DNA of 64,000 bases from Coffea arabica (taxonomy: Eukaryota > Streptophyta > Magnoliopsida > Gentianales > Rubiaceae), in assembly GCF_036785885.1 (NCBI RefSeq), contig NC_092326.1:39022287-39086286 (forward strand). Direction: 5' to 3'. Both the position numbers and the translations under genes were made by a program. The first letter of the stretch is position 1. Each line of letters begins with the position of its first letter. This document shows positions 23,275-34,045 of the stretch, one piece after another. The notes under the pieces are model-generated. The model was not told the DNA's origin. It saw only the letters and a program-made list of their open reading frames with translations, and ran no database searches.

Positions 23275-23325
23275 TATATACAAAGGAAGCTGGCTCTCGT
23301 CTGCTTCCCAGTTTCCATGTGGGAC
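23275..23325 (-). promoter_or_regulatory. snRNA promoter (USE + TATA) of U5 copy 1
   Basis: TATATA at 23275-23280 and an upstream sequence element GTCCCACATGG at 23315-23325 are separated by exactly 34 bp. Plant snRNA genes read by RNA polymerase II use 33-34 bp; the Pol III type uses 23-24 bp. The USE differs from the consensus RTCCCACATCG at one base near its 3' end, unlike copy 2. Confidence 0.85.
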
Positions 23326-25253
23326 TTCTTCATCCTGTGTTTGCATGCTTTCAAGTTTCAACTGATGCTGTGTGTTATCTGGACAAACAAACAGGAAGTC
23401 TAACTGGGTCGATGCCAAATGTGATAGTGCAGCAATTTATTAGTTATTTGATTTTTAATTGAGTTACTCATGCAATTTAGTCTAACACCTCCAAGAATTT
23501 CTTGGTGTTCAATTCCTGTCAGATACCTCCGCCCTTTTAAAATCATCTCGTAGGAAATGTCGAAAATTTTGGAGTCTAACTTGTGTTAATGGCTCTTATT
23601 GCTTTTACTCTTGACAATGAAGTATATCACGAAGGTGGTAGCTCTTGGGAAAGTTCCTTTATCTGGATTATAATCTGTTTGAATTTGGTGGAGAATTGGG
23701 GATCTCATCACAGGTTATGATGATCATACTTGTGACAGAATATGCATTAAGGATGCAAATGTGCTTCTTCAAGACAGATTCATGGGAGGCTAAAAAATTT
23801 TGTAGACAACAAGCTACGAAGAAGGGCATATGCATTAAGTTATTTCCGCTTAGTTTCAGGTTAAGCATATGGCAATTATCCAATCTCAACTAAGCCCGAC
23901 TTTTAGGCCTCACAACTAAATTCTTCCATTGACAGAGAAGCCTGTTTATGTGACAGTGAACAAATCAGATTTGTTTACTTTCTTTTGATCAAGGGTTGAT
24001 TCCTTTTCCGTTCGATATCAAGAAATTGCTTCCCTCCCTCTAGTCAAATCCAGTTCAAAACACAGTTTGGCATCCTAAAATCTTATGTCTCATTTTGAAT
24101 AAATATAATGAGCTTAAATTACACAATTTTCATATTGCTTCTTTACTCTTATAAACACTACTGCATACCACATTGTGCAGGGAAAGGCGCAGAAAGTGCG
24201 AATTAGCTGTGCTTCAGCACCTATTCCTCTAGCTTACTGCTGCTTGTATAAAAGCTTTGGACAGGGTTCATAATATAAAACCATGTATTTCATCCTGTAT
24301 AAAGGTGGTTTCTTTTTCCTTTCTCTGGACCTGTGTGTCAACAATACTGCCAATTGTATGCCAAAAAACGTTTCTTTGTTTTGCTTTTCATTCTTGACCT
24401 GGCTGAAATTTGTGAATTCTGATATGATCTTAAGGTGGCACTACATGGTTTAGCTTGATTATGAAGTAAAGCATGTATTTCTAACTACAGTTTCATCTGT
24501 CATTTTGAGACAGGATTGGAAGACATCACAGCACAGGTCTAAAGCGTGTCGATGTAATAAAGGGGACAACTACAGAGGAGCTTGTCAACTACAGGGACCG
24601 CCATTTTCCTGCTCAATTTTGTTGCTTCACAAGTTAGAGTTAACGTGGTAAATTCTGAAGAAGAAGCAGTTGTTTGGCAGTAAGCCGTGATATTCTTTTT
24701 TTTTCTGGTTTGTTCCTCAATGTAAATTTTGTGAAAGTGTATTTGAAATTTGTTCACCTTGGAAAGCAGTTTATTTCTTGAAGCAGTACATCTTTTGGGG
24801 AGTGGAATCCCTATGCTACAAAGGTTCTTGAGAATCCTCCTTGGCTTGTGAGAGTGGAAATTCCTCGTGTAAAAGGATGTGGTGATAGACAATGAAATTT
24901 CTCCACAAAGCTGGTACCTCGGCTCATACCACTTTGAAGCAGCCCGAGTTTTGATTGTTGCATTTGAAGGACAATGTAAGATGGAGAAACCAGATATTTG
25001 ATTCTGCTGTCACGTCTAAAGGTAAAATTAAAGATGTGTGAAGAAGGCATTTCCCATGATTGAAAAGGAAGGATTTCAAAAAATGCTACAGATGCGTTCT
25101 CCTACTCCTTTGGAAGTTTAAGCCTTGATAATTTCGTCAACAAAATTCTGGTGGCAGAGTCTAAAGTGCTGCTATTGCTATGAATGGGCTCTAGAATGCT
25201 ACATAGTCTATAGGTTTGTAGAGGTATATACAGATAAATTTATATACATGCGT

Positions 25254-25292
<39 letters not shown>

Positions 25293-25946
25293 TATATATC
25301 CTGTCTAATTGACTGAACACTGCAGGAATTGTAATCTAGCAATCTAGCGTGTGAAAGTATTGTCACCCGAAAAAAAAAAGATAGATCAGGGCTATCTATA
25401 GCTATCCATCTAGATTCCCAGACCAGTAGAGAGGCATGAAAAGAAACACAAGGACCTTGTTCTCTGTCCAAGAAAGAATTCAAGATGGAGACCAAATAGA
25501 TACCACTAGAGGTCCACATTCTCATGATCATCTGCTAAGTAATTGCCATCCTTTGCAAGACATTAAGAGCAGGTCTCCAATCAGCAGATGCAGAGTGGCC
25601 CCTCCACTCTTGTGAAGTGTTTGATTCTGCAAGATTGTTGTTGTCGTCTTCATCTTTAGCTTCCTGCTATGGAGTTCAAAAACGGAAAGTTAACCTATTA
25701 AGACTGCTAGAAAAATGGATTGCATATGTTCTAAATTTTGGTTCTGCTAGTGCTATCATACTTAATGAAGACGAATGCAGCTCAACAAAGCTTAATATTG
25801 GGGTGGTACCCATCCCCCTATTTACTGCCAAAACCTACCAACAAATTCAACTAATCTTACCTCAATATTGTCCAAACATAAAGTGAAGACTTTGGCTCTG
25901 GCAATTCCATTGTGTTTAGAGCAGACGAATCCGCTCATTGCGTGTT
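23326..25946. other. Spacer between U5 copy 1 and RPK2; no gene seen
   Basis: Sequence around 23372-23435 is weakly similar to 33292-33360 upstream of U5 copy 2, so the duplication extended beyond the promoter. A (TA)n lies at 25256-25289. Frames at 23645, 24539, 24811 and 25617 have no domain. The part nearest 25947 should contain the RPK2 3' UTR. Confidence 0.45.
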
Positions 25947-28900
25947 TCACGCGTTTAACTGGTTCAATTTATCAAGAACTTGTTTCGTAGAGGGACGCAC
26001 GGACACGGACTCCACGGTGCAACTTGATGCAAGCCTCAACATGGCTAGCAAATCATCGTGCGGACCAGATTGCCATAATTCAGGTGAGAAGAGCTCAAAG
26101 GAACGCCCTTCTGCAACCAGTAACCTGGCCCAAGCAACAATATTGAAACCATTTCCATATTCAGAGAAGGAAGGATCAAGTGACTTCTTTCCTGACAGCA
26201 GTTCCAAGAGAACCACGCCGAAGCTATAGACATCTGCCTTGTCTGAAACCCTGCAAGTCGTCGCGTACTCTGGTGCAACATAACCAAATGTGCCTGCTAC
26301 ATCAGTGGTGGCATGTGTCTGGAAAACTTCCAGAAGCCGAGCCAATCCAAAGTCTGACAGGTATGCATTGAGTTCCTCGTCAAGCAAGATATTGCTAGGC
26401 TTTATGTCTCGATGGACTATGCGCGGAACGCACGAGTAGTGGAGGTAAGTGAGAGCGTTAGCTACATCGACTGCTATCTTGTGTATCACCCGCCACTCTT
26501 TATTCATGCATGTTTCTTCATGTATAAAGGTGTCAAGATTTCCTCCGGGAAGGTAGTTGTAGACTAAGAACATTTCAGCCTTGCCAACATAGTATCCCAT
26601 GAGTGTTACAAGGTTCTTGTGTCTTATTCTTCCTAACGTTCTTATCTCTGCATCAAATTGCTGAATGCCTTGAAATCTACCAATTGATAGCCTCTTCACT
26701 GCCACGAGGAAGCCAGGGACAAGTTCAGCCTTGTATGTAGACCCAAAGCCGCCAGAGCCGATGAGATTCCCCACGCTGAAATTCCCAGTTGCTCTAATGA
26801 CATTGTCATAATTCAACCCTGGAGGAGCACCTGTAAAAGTCACTACAACTTTCCTCCTCAGGCTAGCAAGCCTACTAAGCTTTCTCCTCCCAAGTATAAA
26901 AACAAATATAACTGTGAGTATGGAAACCAAAACAGACACAGAAGTGGATATTCCTATGACAAAAGATCTCAATTTACTTCGGTTTTGCCCCTTGCGCACT
27001 TTAAGAGGGAAAGGAAGCCCAGTCGGAGGTGCTGAAACACCATGATCGGGGCATGAATGTAGAAATGGATTGCCTTTAAAGCTGTCACAGTTAATTGCAT
27101 GCTTAAAAGGAGGTATAGGACCAGACAAGTTATTGAATGATAGGTCCAGAAGAGCAAGGTTGGAAAGGGCTGCGAGTGACGAAGGTACTTCTCCGGATAT
27201 GCTGTTATGATCTAGCAACACAATTTCAAGGTTTTTTGCATTGCCAAGATTTGTTGGAATGTATCCTCTGAGATCATTATGAGATAAATTCAAGACCAAC
27301 AGCGAAGTCAATTCACCAATTTGATTTGGAATTTCTCCAGTCAAATTGTTCTCAGCGAGAAGAACATGTTGTAAGCCTTCCAACTCCCCAAGTCTCTCGG
27401 GCAGGTAGCCAGATAGTTTATTTCTGCTAAGGTCTAGATGTTGAAGCTTTTTCAAGTTCCCAACCTCTGCTGGGATGGAACCATTTATCAAATTCTGTGC
27501 CGCTTCAAAGTAAACTAGGCACGAGCAATTGAAAAACTTGGTGTCAATCTCTCCATATACTTGGTTGGAATTCAAATTCAAGTAGAAGCTTTGCAGATTT
27601 TCACAGCTGGGCAAAGACTTGCTCGACAGAGTCGCATTGAAAACATTATTGTTTAAGAACAACCAATATGATACTTTAACAGGAGCAGCCAACAAAATAG
27701 AGAAGAAAGGCAGTGGACCAGAAAAGTTGTTCCAGCTAAAATCATGAGTTACTACAACTGGAACATCACTAACCAGCAAAGCAGCTCCAGAGAGATCAAT
27801 ATCTTGAGAATGAGATGCCCAACAAGGAGTGATAAAAGAGTAAGCAGCATGAAGAAGGTCTTCCTCAGCTTCCAAGTCCAGAAGGCCAAGAAGGTCTACT
27901 CCACAAGAAGATTTCACGGCCAAACCACCACATCCGCTGCTGTTGCTGTTGGTATCAAAAGTATCCTGAATAAGAATAAATCCAGAAAGGGAATTTCGGC
28001 TTACGTTGAAGTAGGCCATACAAGGGATTTGCAAATTCGGGGGCAAATAACCCTGCAACGCATTTGAACTCAAGTCCAAGAAAGTGAGATTAGTACACAT
28101 GGTGGCCAAGCTGTAAGGCATAGAACCAATGATATTATTGAGGGCCAAGTTGAGAACCCTGAGAGAGCAAGATGGCGTCCATTTAGTAGGTAATGGTCCA
28201 GCCAGATTGGCCCTGGGAGCCCAAAGCATTTGAAGATTGGGAAGAAGCAAGACCTGGGAGGGTAGGCCTCCATTGAAGGCATTAAATTCTCCCCTGGAGG
28301 TGGCAAAATCGAGGCCTGACGGTGGTGGAGAGTCAGATTCAAGCAACAAATTGGTCAGGACAAGAACGGAGAGGCTCTTGCAGTTGGCAAGCTCAATGGG
28401 GATGGTGCCGGTGAGACTGTTCCTGGAGATGTCGAGAACCTGTAGTCGAGAAAGACGGCCTAGTGTTGAAGGGATCTTGCCTTCGAAGAGGTTTCCGTTG
28501 AGCAAGAGAGTGGTGAGATTCGAACACGTGCCTATGTTAGCGGGAATGTTGCCAACCAAGAAATTGTTAGAGAGGCTCAAGTAAGCGAGAGACTGGGGGC
28601 ATCCATTGGAACTGGATTTGGACGAGGATAGGGCCCCTGAGAGAAGATTATTGGATAGATCGAGGACAGCCAAGGCCCCGGTGGAATTTAGGAAACCTGG
28701 GGGGATGGAATCGGAGAGGGAGTTGTGGGATAGATTAAGGAAGTGAAGTGAGAGAGATAGGAAGAGCGAATGGGGAATGGAACCGGAGAGATTGCAGCCT
28801 TGGAGCTCCAAGATTTGGAGAGAATTGAGAGAACCGAGTTGTGGGGGAATGCGCCCAGAGAAGGCATGGTGAGCAAGGGAGAGGATGCGGAGGTGGGTGA

Positions 28901-29264
28901 GGTGGGCGAGGGAAGAAGAGAGGGTGCCGGAGAGAATGTTGAACCCATTTGGTTGTCGGCCTTGGGAGGGGATGGTGAGGTTAAGAGAAACGACCCTGGA
29001 GGAGATGGGATCACAGGAGACGCCGAACCAGGATGAGGAGGAGGAAGAATTGGAGCAGGGATTAGGTGAAGTGTTCCAGGAGCCAAGAAGGTTGGAGGGA
29101 TCGGAGTAGACGGACGCCTTGAAGCTCAGAAGCCAGGTAGCATCATTGTCTTGGTCTTGGTCTTGAGAAAGAGCTGCAGCATTAAACCTGTGTATTGGAG
29201 TGAGAGCCAGCATGGAGAAGAGGAGGAAGAAGAAAGGAGGAAAGAATGCTGCACTGGGTGTCAT
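25947..29264 (-). CDS. RPK2: LRR receptor-like kinase, RPK2/TOADSTOOL2 type
   Basis: Plasma-membrane receptor kinase; Arabidopsis RPK2 acts in CLV3-type peptide signalling in meristems and in anther and embryo patterning. Single exon, 1105 residues. The start is the ATG at 29262-29264; the frame is open three codons further but from a TTG. A signal peptide spans about 1-31, then an LRR N-cap (WLLSFKASVYSDPSNLLGSW). Leucine-rich repeats run to about residue 720, interrupted by a non-LRR island at about 435-500 (CGGLAVKSSCGVDLL). One membrane helix is at about 768-791. The kinase has the glycine loop GSGGFG (836-841), catalytic Lys857, HRD with Asp953 (IVHRDIKPSN) and DFG from Asp971, so all catalytic residues are present. 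The C-terminal ELFSPELWQSGPHDDLLAML block is typical of RPK2. The gene sits between two U5 snRNA genes on the same strand. Confidence 0.93.
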   Translation of the reverse strand: MTPSAAFFPPFFFLLFSMLALTPIHRFNAAALSQDQDQDNDATWLLSFKASVYSDPSNLLGSWNTSPNPCSNSSSSSSWFGVSCDPISSRVVSLNLTIPSQGRQPNGFNILSGTLSSSLAHLTHLRILSLAHHAFSGRIPPQLGSLNSLQILELQGCNLSGSIPHSLFLSLSLHFLNLSHNSLSDSIPPGFLNSTGALAVLDLSNNLLSGALSSSKSSSNGCPQSLAYLSLSNNFLVGNIPANIGTCSNLTTLLLNGNLFEGKIPSTLGRLSRLQVLDISRNSLTGTIPIELANCKSLSVLVLTNLLLESDSPPPSGLDFATSRGEFNAFNGGLPSQVLLLPNLQMLWAPRANLAGPLPTKWTPSCSLRVLNLALNNIIGSMPYSLATMCTNLTFLDLSSNALQGYLPPNLQIPCMAYFNVSRNSLSGFILIQDTFDTNSNSSGCGGLAVKSSCGVDLLGLLDLEAEEDLLHAAYSFITPCWASHSQDIDLSGAALLVSDVPVVVTHDFSWNNFSGPLPFFSILLAAPVKVSYWLFLNNNVFNATLSSKSLPSCENLQSFYLNLNSNQVYGEIDTKFFNCSCLVYFEAAQNLINGSIPAEVGNLKKLQHLDLSRNKLSGYLPERLGELEGLQHVLLAENNLTGEIPNQIGELTSLLVLNLSHNDLRGYIPTNLGNAKNLEIVLLDHNSISGEVPSSLAALSNLALLDLSFNNLSGPIPPFKHAINCDSFKGNPFLHSCPDHGVSAPPTGLPFPLKVRKGQNRSKLRSFVIGISTSVSVLVSILTVIFVFILGRRKLSRLASLRRKVVVTFTGAPPGLNYDNVIRATGNFSVGNLIGSGGFGSTYKAELVPGFLVAVKRLSIGRFQGIQQFDAEIRTLGRIRHKNLVTLMGYYVGKAEMFLVYNYLPGGNLDTFIHEETCMNKEWRVIHKIAVDVANALTYLHYSCVPRIVHRDIKPSNILLDEELNAYLSDFGLARLLEVFQTHATTDVAGTFGYVAPEYATTCRVSDKADVYSFGVVLLELLSGKKSLDPSFSEYGNGFNIVAWARLLVAEGRSFELFSPELWQSGPHDDLLAMLRLASSCTVESVSVRPSTKQVLDKLNQLNA

Positions 29265-30157
29265 CTTGAACAAAGTAATCGAATAGCTCCTGCTTTAGCC
29301 TCCTCTTCCTCCTCGCAGAGAGCAGCAGCTTAATCTAATCTCTGATCATTTGCTTATTTTGTCTTCACTTTTCATGGAGGTAGGCGGGCTTGGTACGGTG
29401 GTCTACTCTGAATTCTTAGTTACTTGGATATGTTCATTCCAAGTTTGTTTAGCTGATGAAGAGAAGAAGGCAAAACGTTGGGGGGGGGGGGGGGTAATCC
29501 ATAAAATGTAAGATCACACATTAATTCAAGTTTCATTACATGTAAAGAATGTTGAATTGAGAGAGTGAGAGCGAAGGGATATACCTAAGCAAGATATTCG
29601 AAAGTGTTGCTTTTGTGGGCTAGCTTGCAGACGAGATCTGGTATACTGTGTAGTACCAAGTACTTTCAATAGCAGACGATAAAGTATAAGGAGGAGGAGC
29701 TGAGAGATGATTAGCGGAGCAGAGACGGACTGACGTGAGTGGTAAAGACAGAGACTTGGTGAGCAGTAAAAGTGCAGCAGCAGCAGCTGAAATGAGAAAA
29801 TCCCCCCTCCCAAGCCCGCCAGTCAGGTTCCATAGAGTGGGAAAGCACTCTTCAATAATAATCACTGAAGCATAATAGGACTTGGGAGTCCATTCACAGA
29901 TACTAGATAAGATCTGGAGATTGCCTGATCATCCATGATCATCAGAACCTGTCCTATACTGGTATCTGCAATGAATTGACTACTTACTTCTCCTCCTTCT
30001 CCTCCCCTGCTGAAGTCAAAACTTTGTCACTGGATGGAAGATTAAGCTTTTCTTCGGTTCGATGCCCTGTTGCCGCCTCTCTCAACTCTAGTCAAAATTA
30101 TTATTAGCTGTCGTTAACTGATGGAACATTTTTTTTAATATCAGAGATACTGGAATT
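29265..30157 (-). promoter_or_regulatory. 5' leader and promoter region of the RPK2-type gene
   Basis: No other gene is supported. A run of 15 G (29480-29494) lies about 220 bp upstream of the start codon. GA/CT-rich tracts suggest a 5' leader. No convincing TATA box could be chosen. Confidence 0.35.
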
Positions 30158-30439
30158 GTGGAATCCTTGTCGATTGCTCTGCTTGCACTTTGGAATGTTG
30201 GTTTTTTGCTAGTGTCCTCAGGCAAAACAAAAACAGCCGGCCATGGGTCCATCGGCATCTACCTCTATCTCTCCCCTTCCCACTACCTCATTGGCCTTCT
30301 TCTTGTCTGCTCTTCCTGTCACACATGCCTGTCTGCTCTGTCGTCGCGGCCCCCCCTTCCAGGAATGGAAACAGTTAAACAAATAAAACCATCACTCAAC
30401 ACCCCATTTTGTTTGGCTATTCATTCAATACATTCAAGA

Positions 30440-30790
30440 TCGCCATCGCAGGTCGCGGTCACATTGTGGTCTCGGTTGTTCTATATCCGTCGCGACATAT
30501 CGGTTGAATATCGGATGATACGCACATTATAATACATGAAATTTTGAAAAAATTATTAAAATTAAAAAGTACCAAAAAAAGCATAGATTAAAAAAATATT
30601 CGAGTCGATTCCGAGTGGACTTGGATATATCGGCCGATATTATACATCACGGATTCAAATCAGCCAATATTGGCCGAGTCAGAGCGAGCTATTGCGGATA
30701 TGATAATATCATTATATCTGCATTTTGGGGATCGGTATCTAACCGGTTCCCTCAGTTCTAGTTACGACTCGGCCGATATGTATAGCGAAC
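30440..30790. repeat. TATCGGCCGATAT-rich repeat
   Basis: Iterated, often palindromic words such as ATATCGGCCGATAT, GACATATCGG and CTCGGCCGATATG surround an AT-rich middle. This architecture resembles the GAGTCGAG elements but uses a different word. Non-coding. Confidence 0.4.
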
Positions 30791-32642
30791 TTCAACAGAT
30801 TTTTTTTTTTTTTTTTTGTCAATAATTAATTGAACATTTGAACTTGTACATGGGAGTTTCACCTACCACAATGACCTCCAAACTGAGACAATAAGACATG
30901 GACTTATTAACTAATCTGTCATAATCGTTGTGGGTTCAACTTCAAATGGTTAAGGCCGTTGATTTCCACGTACTTTTCATTTCATTTTCTTGTTTAGAAG
31001 TCCATGTAGTTAGTAGCTCACTGATAAACGGTGACTGAGTAGGTGTAGTTAAGGACTTTGGCCATCATCAATGGTGGCATTCGAATCACTCCAACTCGAC
31101 CTTTACTGATAATAGTAACAACAGATGATGTTGATTGCAAGATTAAAAAAAAAAAAAAGAATCTGGAAAGATAAACAGCTATTGTTTATACATTTATCAA
31201 CCAGCTGGATCCAATAGTCAAAACTCATTTCTTCTTTGAGTGCGCTGTCTAGTTCCATAGCCACCTAACTCGTGGCAATGGATACTATCCAATCTCTGAT
31301 CAATGATCAAAGGATACATAGTTTTGCAGGCTGAAAAGGAAAACATGATATATCAGATGCATCTCAGATTGCTCTTGTAGAATAAGTATATATATATCTT
31401 GAAGGGTTCTCAAATAAATGAACAGCACATAAGCATATGTGATTACTAGACCTATTGGAAAGTAGCTAAATTATGTATTTTATGATCATTGCCATGATTT
31501 CTGTGTTCTATGGTGGGCAAATGATCCATAGAGGAGGATGATGACACCAATGACAAAACTTAAAAGCACTCTGAATGTAGAATGGAATGCATCGATGTTT
31601 TATCATTAATATCAATCTTATTTTAGCCCCTCTAAGTTATCAGGGGAATTCTAGGAACTACAAATTTAGAAGTGGGTAAATTAGGCATTACAACAAAATA
31701 AAAGGACATGATTATATGTGTGTGTTGTTGTCAAGAGTAATTTACTGTTTAATCTTCCAATGATCATCATATTATAACATAATAAATGTGTAATCATATC
31801 AACTTTGTGATTGTCTATTCTTTTTCAAAGCCTTTTCCCTGATTTATTATTTTTTTTTGTATTTTTCATTCATCTCCTGTAAAACTAAATTAGAGATAAA
31901 TGCCAATGAGATTAAGTAAACTTTTGTTTCAAAAAAAGAGAGATAATTAAAATTTTCTCAATCACAAACTATAATTTTTTAATCCTGGATTCGAGACCTT
32001 CCATTTATACTAAAAAAGTACATATATATATATATATATATATATCTTACTTTTCTGAGCCTATTTGTTGTAATTAATATACTTAGCAGCAAAGGCTTAA
32101 TACGTTTTGCAATCGATAGAGGTGCTTTGTTTGTACGATATTTTGTAAAGCTAATTATTTTTTCTTCAACTAAAAAATAATTTCACAAATTTTTTGATGG
32201 ATGATGAGGCGGCCATCTATGTACGGCAAAATCAGAAACTATCATCAAAGTGTGGAACTTTTATGATACTAAATAGTTTCTGCAGAAGAAGATGAAGTAA
32301 TTATCTCACCATTGTTAGAAATTTTTAACATGAATGGACAGGTGGAGATGAAGAAACTGCCTTCACAAAATGAATAAAATTTCTGTTGTACAGACCACTT
32401 AGCAAAGGCGATCGATTGCATTTGATCCTTAATAAAGCCCTTGAAGAATACATAAAATGGCTTCAAGAGCCAACTTATTCTGGGAACATTAGTTAGATAA
32501 CCGTGAGATCTCTGATTCGACTTTTAAATCCTTCCCTTTTTTCTTTTATTTCTTGTAAGGTTGGAGTCTTATCTTAAACTAAAATGCTATTATAAGTAAT
32601 TATATCACTATGTTCTGGTTGCTTCAAAAACTCTAATAAAAA
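30791..32642. other. AT-rich intergenic stretch; no gene seen
   Basis: Contains a T run at about 30801-30818, an A run near 31145-31158 and a (TA)n at 32021-32044. No supported gene. Confidence 0.4.
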
Positions 32643-32783
32643 CTTGTTTGGATTGCATTTTTTTAGATTTTTTATAGAAAAATTACTGTAACGATTTGAT
32701 AAATGTGAGATAAAAAGGTGATTGGGAAATGTGTTCACGGAAAACGTAGCAATTTTTCTTTGAAAAATGGCTGTCCAAACAAG
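32643..32783. mobile_element. MITE of the TGTTTGGATTGC family, copy B
   Basis: About 141 bp with ends CTTGTTTGGATTGC and CTGTCCAAACAAG in inverse orientation. The interior matches copy A at 6966-7112 in several blocks (GTGATTGGGAAATGTG, TCACGGAAAACG). Confidence 0.6.
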
Positions 32784-32990
32784 GATGCAACTTCATTTTT
32801 AATTGATTTATTCCTAGGGAGCTTAAATCCTCCCCCTCCCCCCCTTGTCATTTCTTTCTGTTCTTCCTTCTAAAGATTATTGCTTGGTTGTTTGTTTAGG
32901 TTGGTTTAGTACGTAACTCTTGTTTTCGAATTTCGTAGGCATTTAAGCAACAGAATCAACCGTCTAGCTAAAAAATTGGCACTTGAATTA

Positions 32991-33122
32991 TGGGAGGCTT
33001 CCAAAAGAGGGAGCCCTCCTACAAAAATTGGGGTATGCCACTAAGTGCAGCGAGCACACGGTATTCTTTAGTAAAAGGCGAAAGAATAGTTCGCTATGTG
33101 CTCACTGCGTGGCTCCGTGACT
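32991..33122 (-). ncRNA. U5: U5 spliceosomal snRNA, copy 2
   Basis: Same RNA as copy 1 with two substitutions in 132 nt. The invariant loop CGCCTTTTACTAAAG, the GAGCAC..GTGCTC stem, the Sm site AATTTTTG (33022-33029) and the 3' stem-loop are all present. One difference lies near the 5' end (C here, T in copy 1); the other, in the 3' stem, replaces A-U by G-U and keeps the fold. Near-identity over the RNA and promoter, with quick decay outside, indicates a fairly recent duplication or gene conversion. Ends are approximate. Confidence 0.93.
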
Positions 33123-33145
33123 GATTAACAGCTAAGGAGGACTTC

Positions 33146-33196
33146 TATATACAAAGGAAGCTGGCTCTCGTCTGCTTCCGAAAAGCGATGTGGGAC
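33146..33196 (-). promoter_or_regulatory. snRNA promoter (USE + TATA) of U5 copy 2
   Basis: A perfect plant USE, GTCCCACATCG at 33186-33196, and TATATA at 33146-33151 are exactly 34 bp apart, the Pol II snRNA configuration. With its consensus USE this copy may be the stronger of the two. Confidence 0.9.
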
Positions 33197-33649
33197 TTCT
33201 TCTTCCCTCTCCTGGCACGCACCCTCCTTCGATGACTCTTAATTCCAGGTGCAGGTTCATCTGCATCTACGCCATCAAATTGTCTGTGTAACTTTGACAA
33301 ACAAACAGAAAGTCTTAATGTAATTTATGCAAAACGTGAAAGTGCAACAGTTGAACATGACCTTGAGGATACCGCTGTAGTCCTGCAAGTATCCTTACTT
33401 ATATAGCACAGCAGATGCATTAATTCTTTCTTGCTGTCAAGTTAAACAGCTCTAAGTTCTTCTACTCGTAATTTTTTGGGGTTTATAAGCCAGATTCTTA
33501 TAAGCTCGGCCACTGCAAAATTCACAGCATAATTGATGTTTAGACTGTTGGGTTATAGCCAAATTCACAGCTCCCAAAGTATACTTGCTTTTTTTTTTTT
33601 TTCTTTCTTTCTTTCGGCTCAAAACTAGGCCGAAACTAGAGTTGCACAC
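33197..33649. other. Upstream flank of U5 copy 2
   Basis: About 33292-33360 shares GACAAACAAACAG-AAGTCT and GAAAGTGCAACAGTT-like blocks with the flank of copy 1. A (CTTT)n-like tract is at 33590-33616. No gene. Confidence 0.4.
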
Positions 33650-34045
33650 AAGTCAACCTGCTCGCGAGCAGCTAGATTCAAAGCTCAATGATCGAGCTTA
33701 AACTCGAGCTCGTGTTTAAGTTGATTAAGTCGAACTCGAGTCCAAATACACTCAACTCGTTAGCTCGCAAGCCAACACGATTTTATACATATATATATTT
33801 TTTATTTTTTATTTTAACAGTGAAATAACATAGATATATATTCCTAAAATTTTATTATTTATTAAAAATTTATTATTTTATTCATTTTTTAAAAATAAAA
33901 TATTTTTTTTAAGCTCGAGCTCAACTCGAATTTGAGTCGAGTTTGAGCTTGAGTTTTATAGTGAGAACTCATCAAGTTCAAGTTTAATAAAATTAAGTCG
34001 AGACTCGACTCAATTAGATGGAAATTCGACTCAACTCGTTTAGCG
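33650..34045. mobile_element. GAGTCGAG-rich element, copy 2
   Basis: Iterated CTCGAGCTC / GAGTCGAGTTTGAGC words at both ends of a very AT-rich centre, in the same style as 17476-17866. Non-coding. Confidence 0.45.

Noticed and set aside
28237-29109. Plus-strand frames of 60-130 codons at 28237-29109
   Set aside because: They mirror the GC-richer RPK2 leucine-rich-repeat coding strand and have no independent support.
29262-29273. RPK2 start three codons upstream at 29273
   Set aside because: That codon is TTG; the first ATG at 29262-29264 begins a good signal peptide.
29480-29494. G15 run as a telomere or regulatory G-quadruplex
   Set aside because: A plain homopolymer near a leader; nothing else supports a special role, and length may include sequencing error.
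23081-33203. The 250-bp direct repeats as LTRs of a 10-kb retrotransposon enclosing RPK2
   Set aside because: The repeats are complete U5 snRNA genes with promoters; there are no TG..CA borders, primer site or retroviral-type genes between them.
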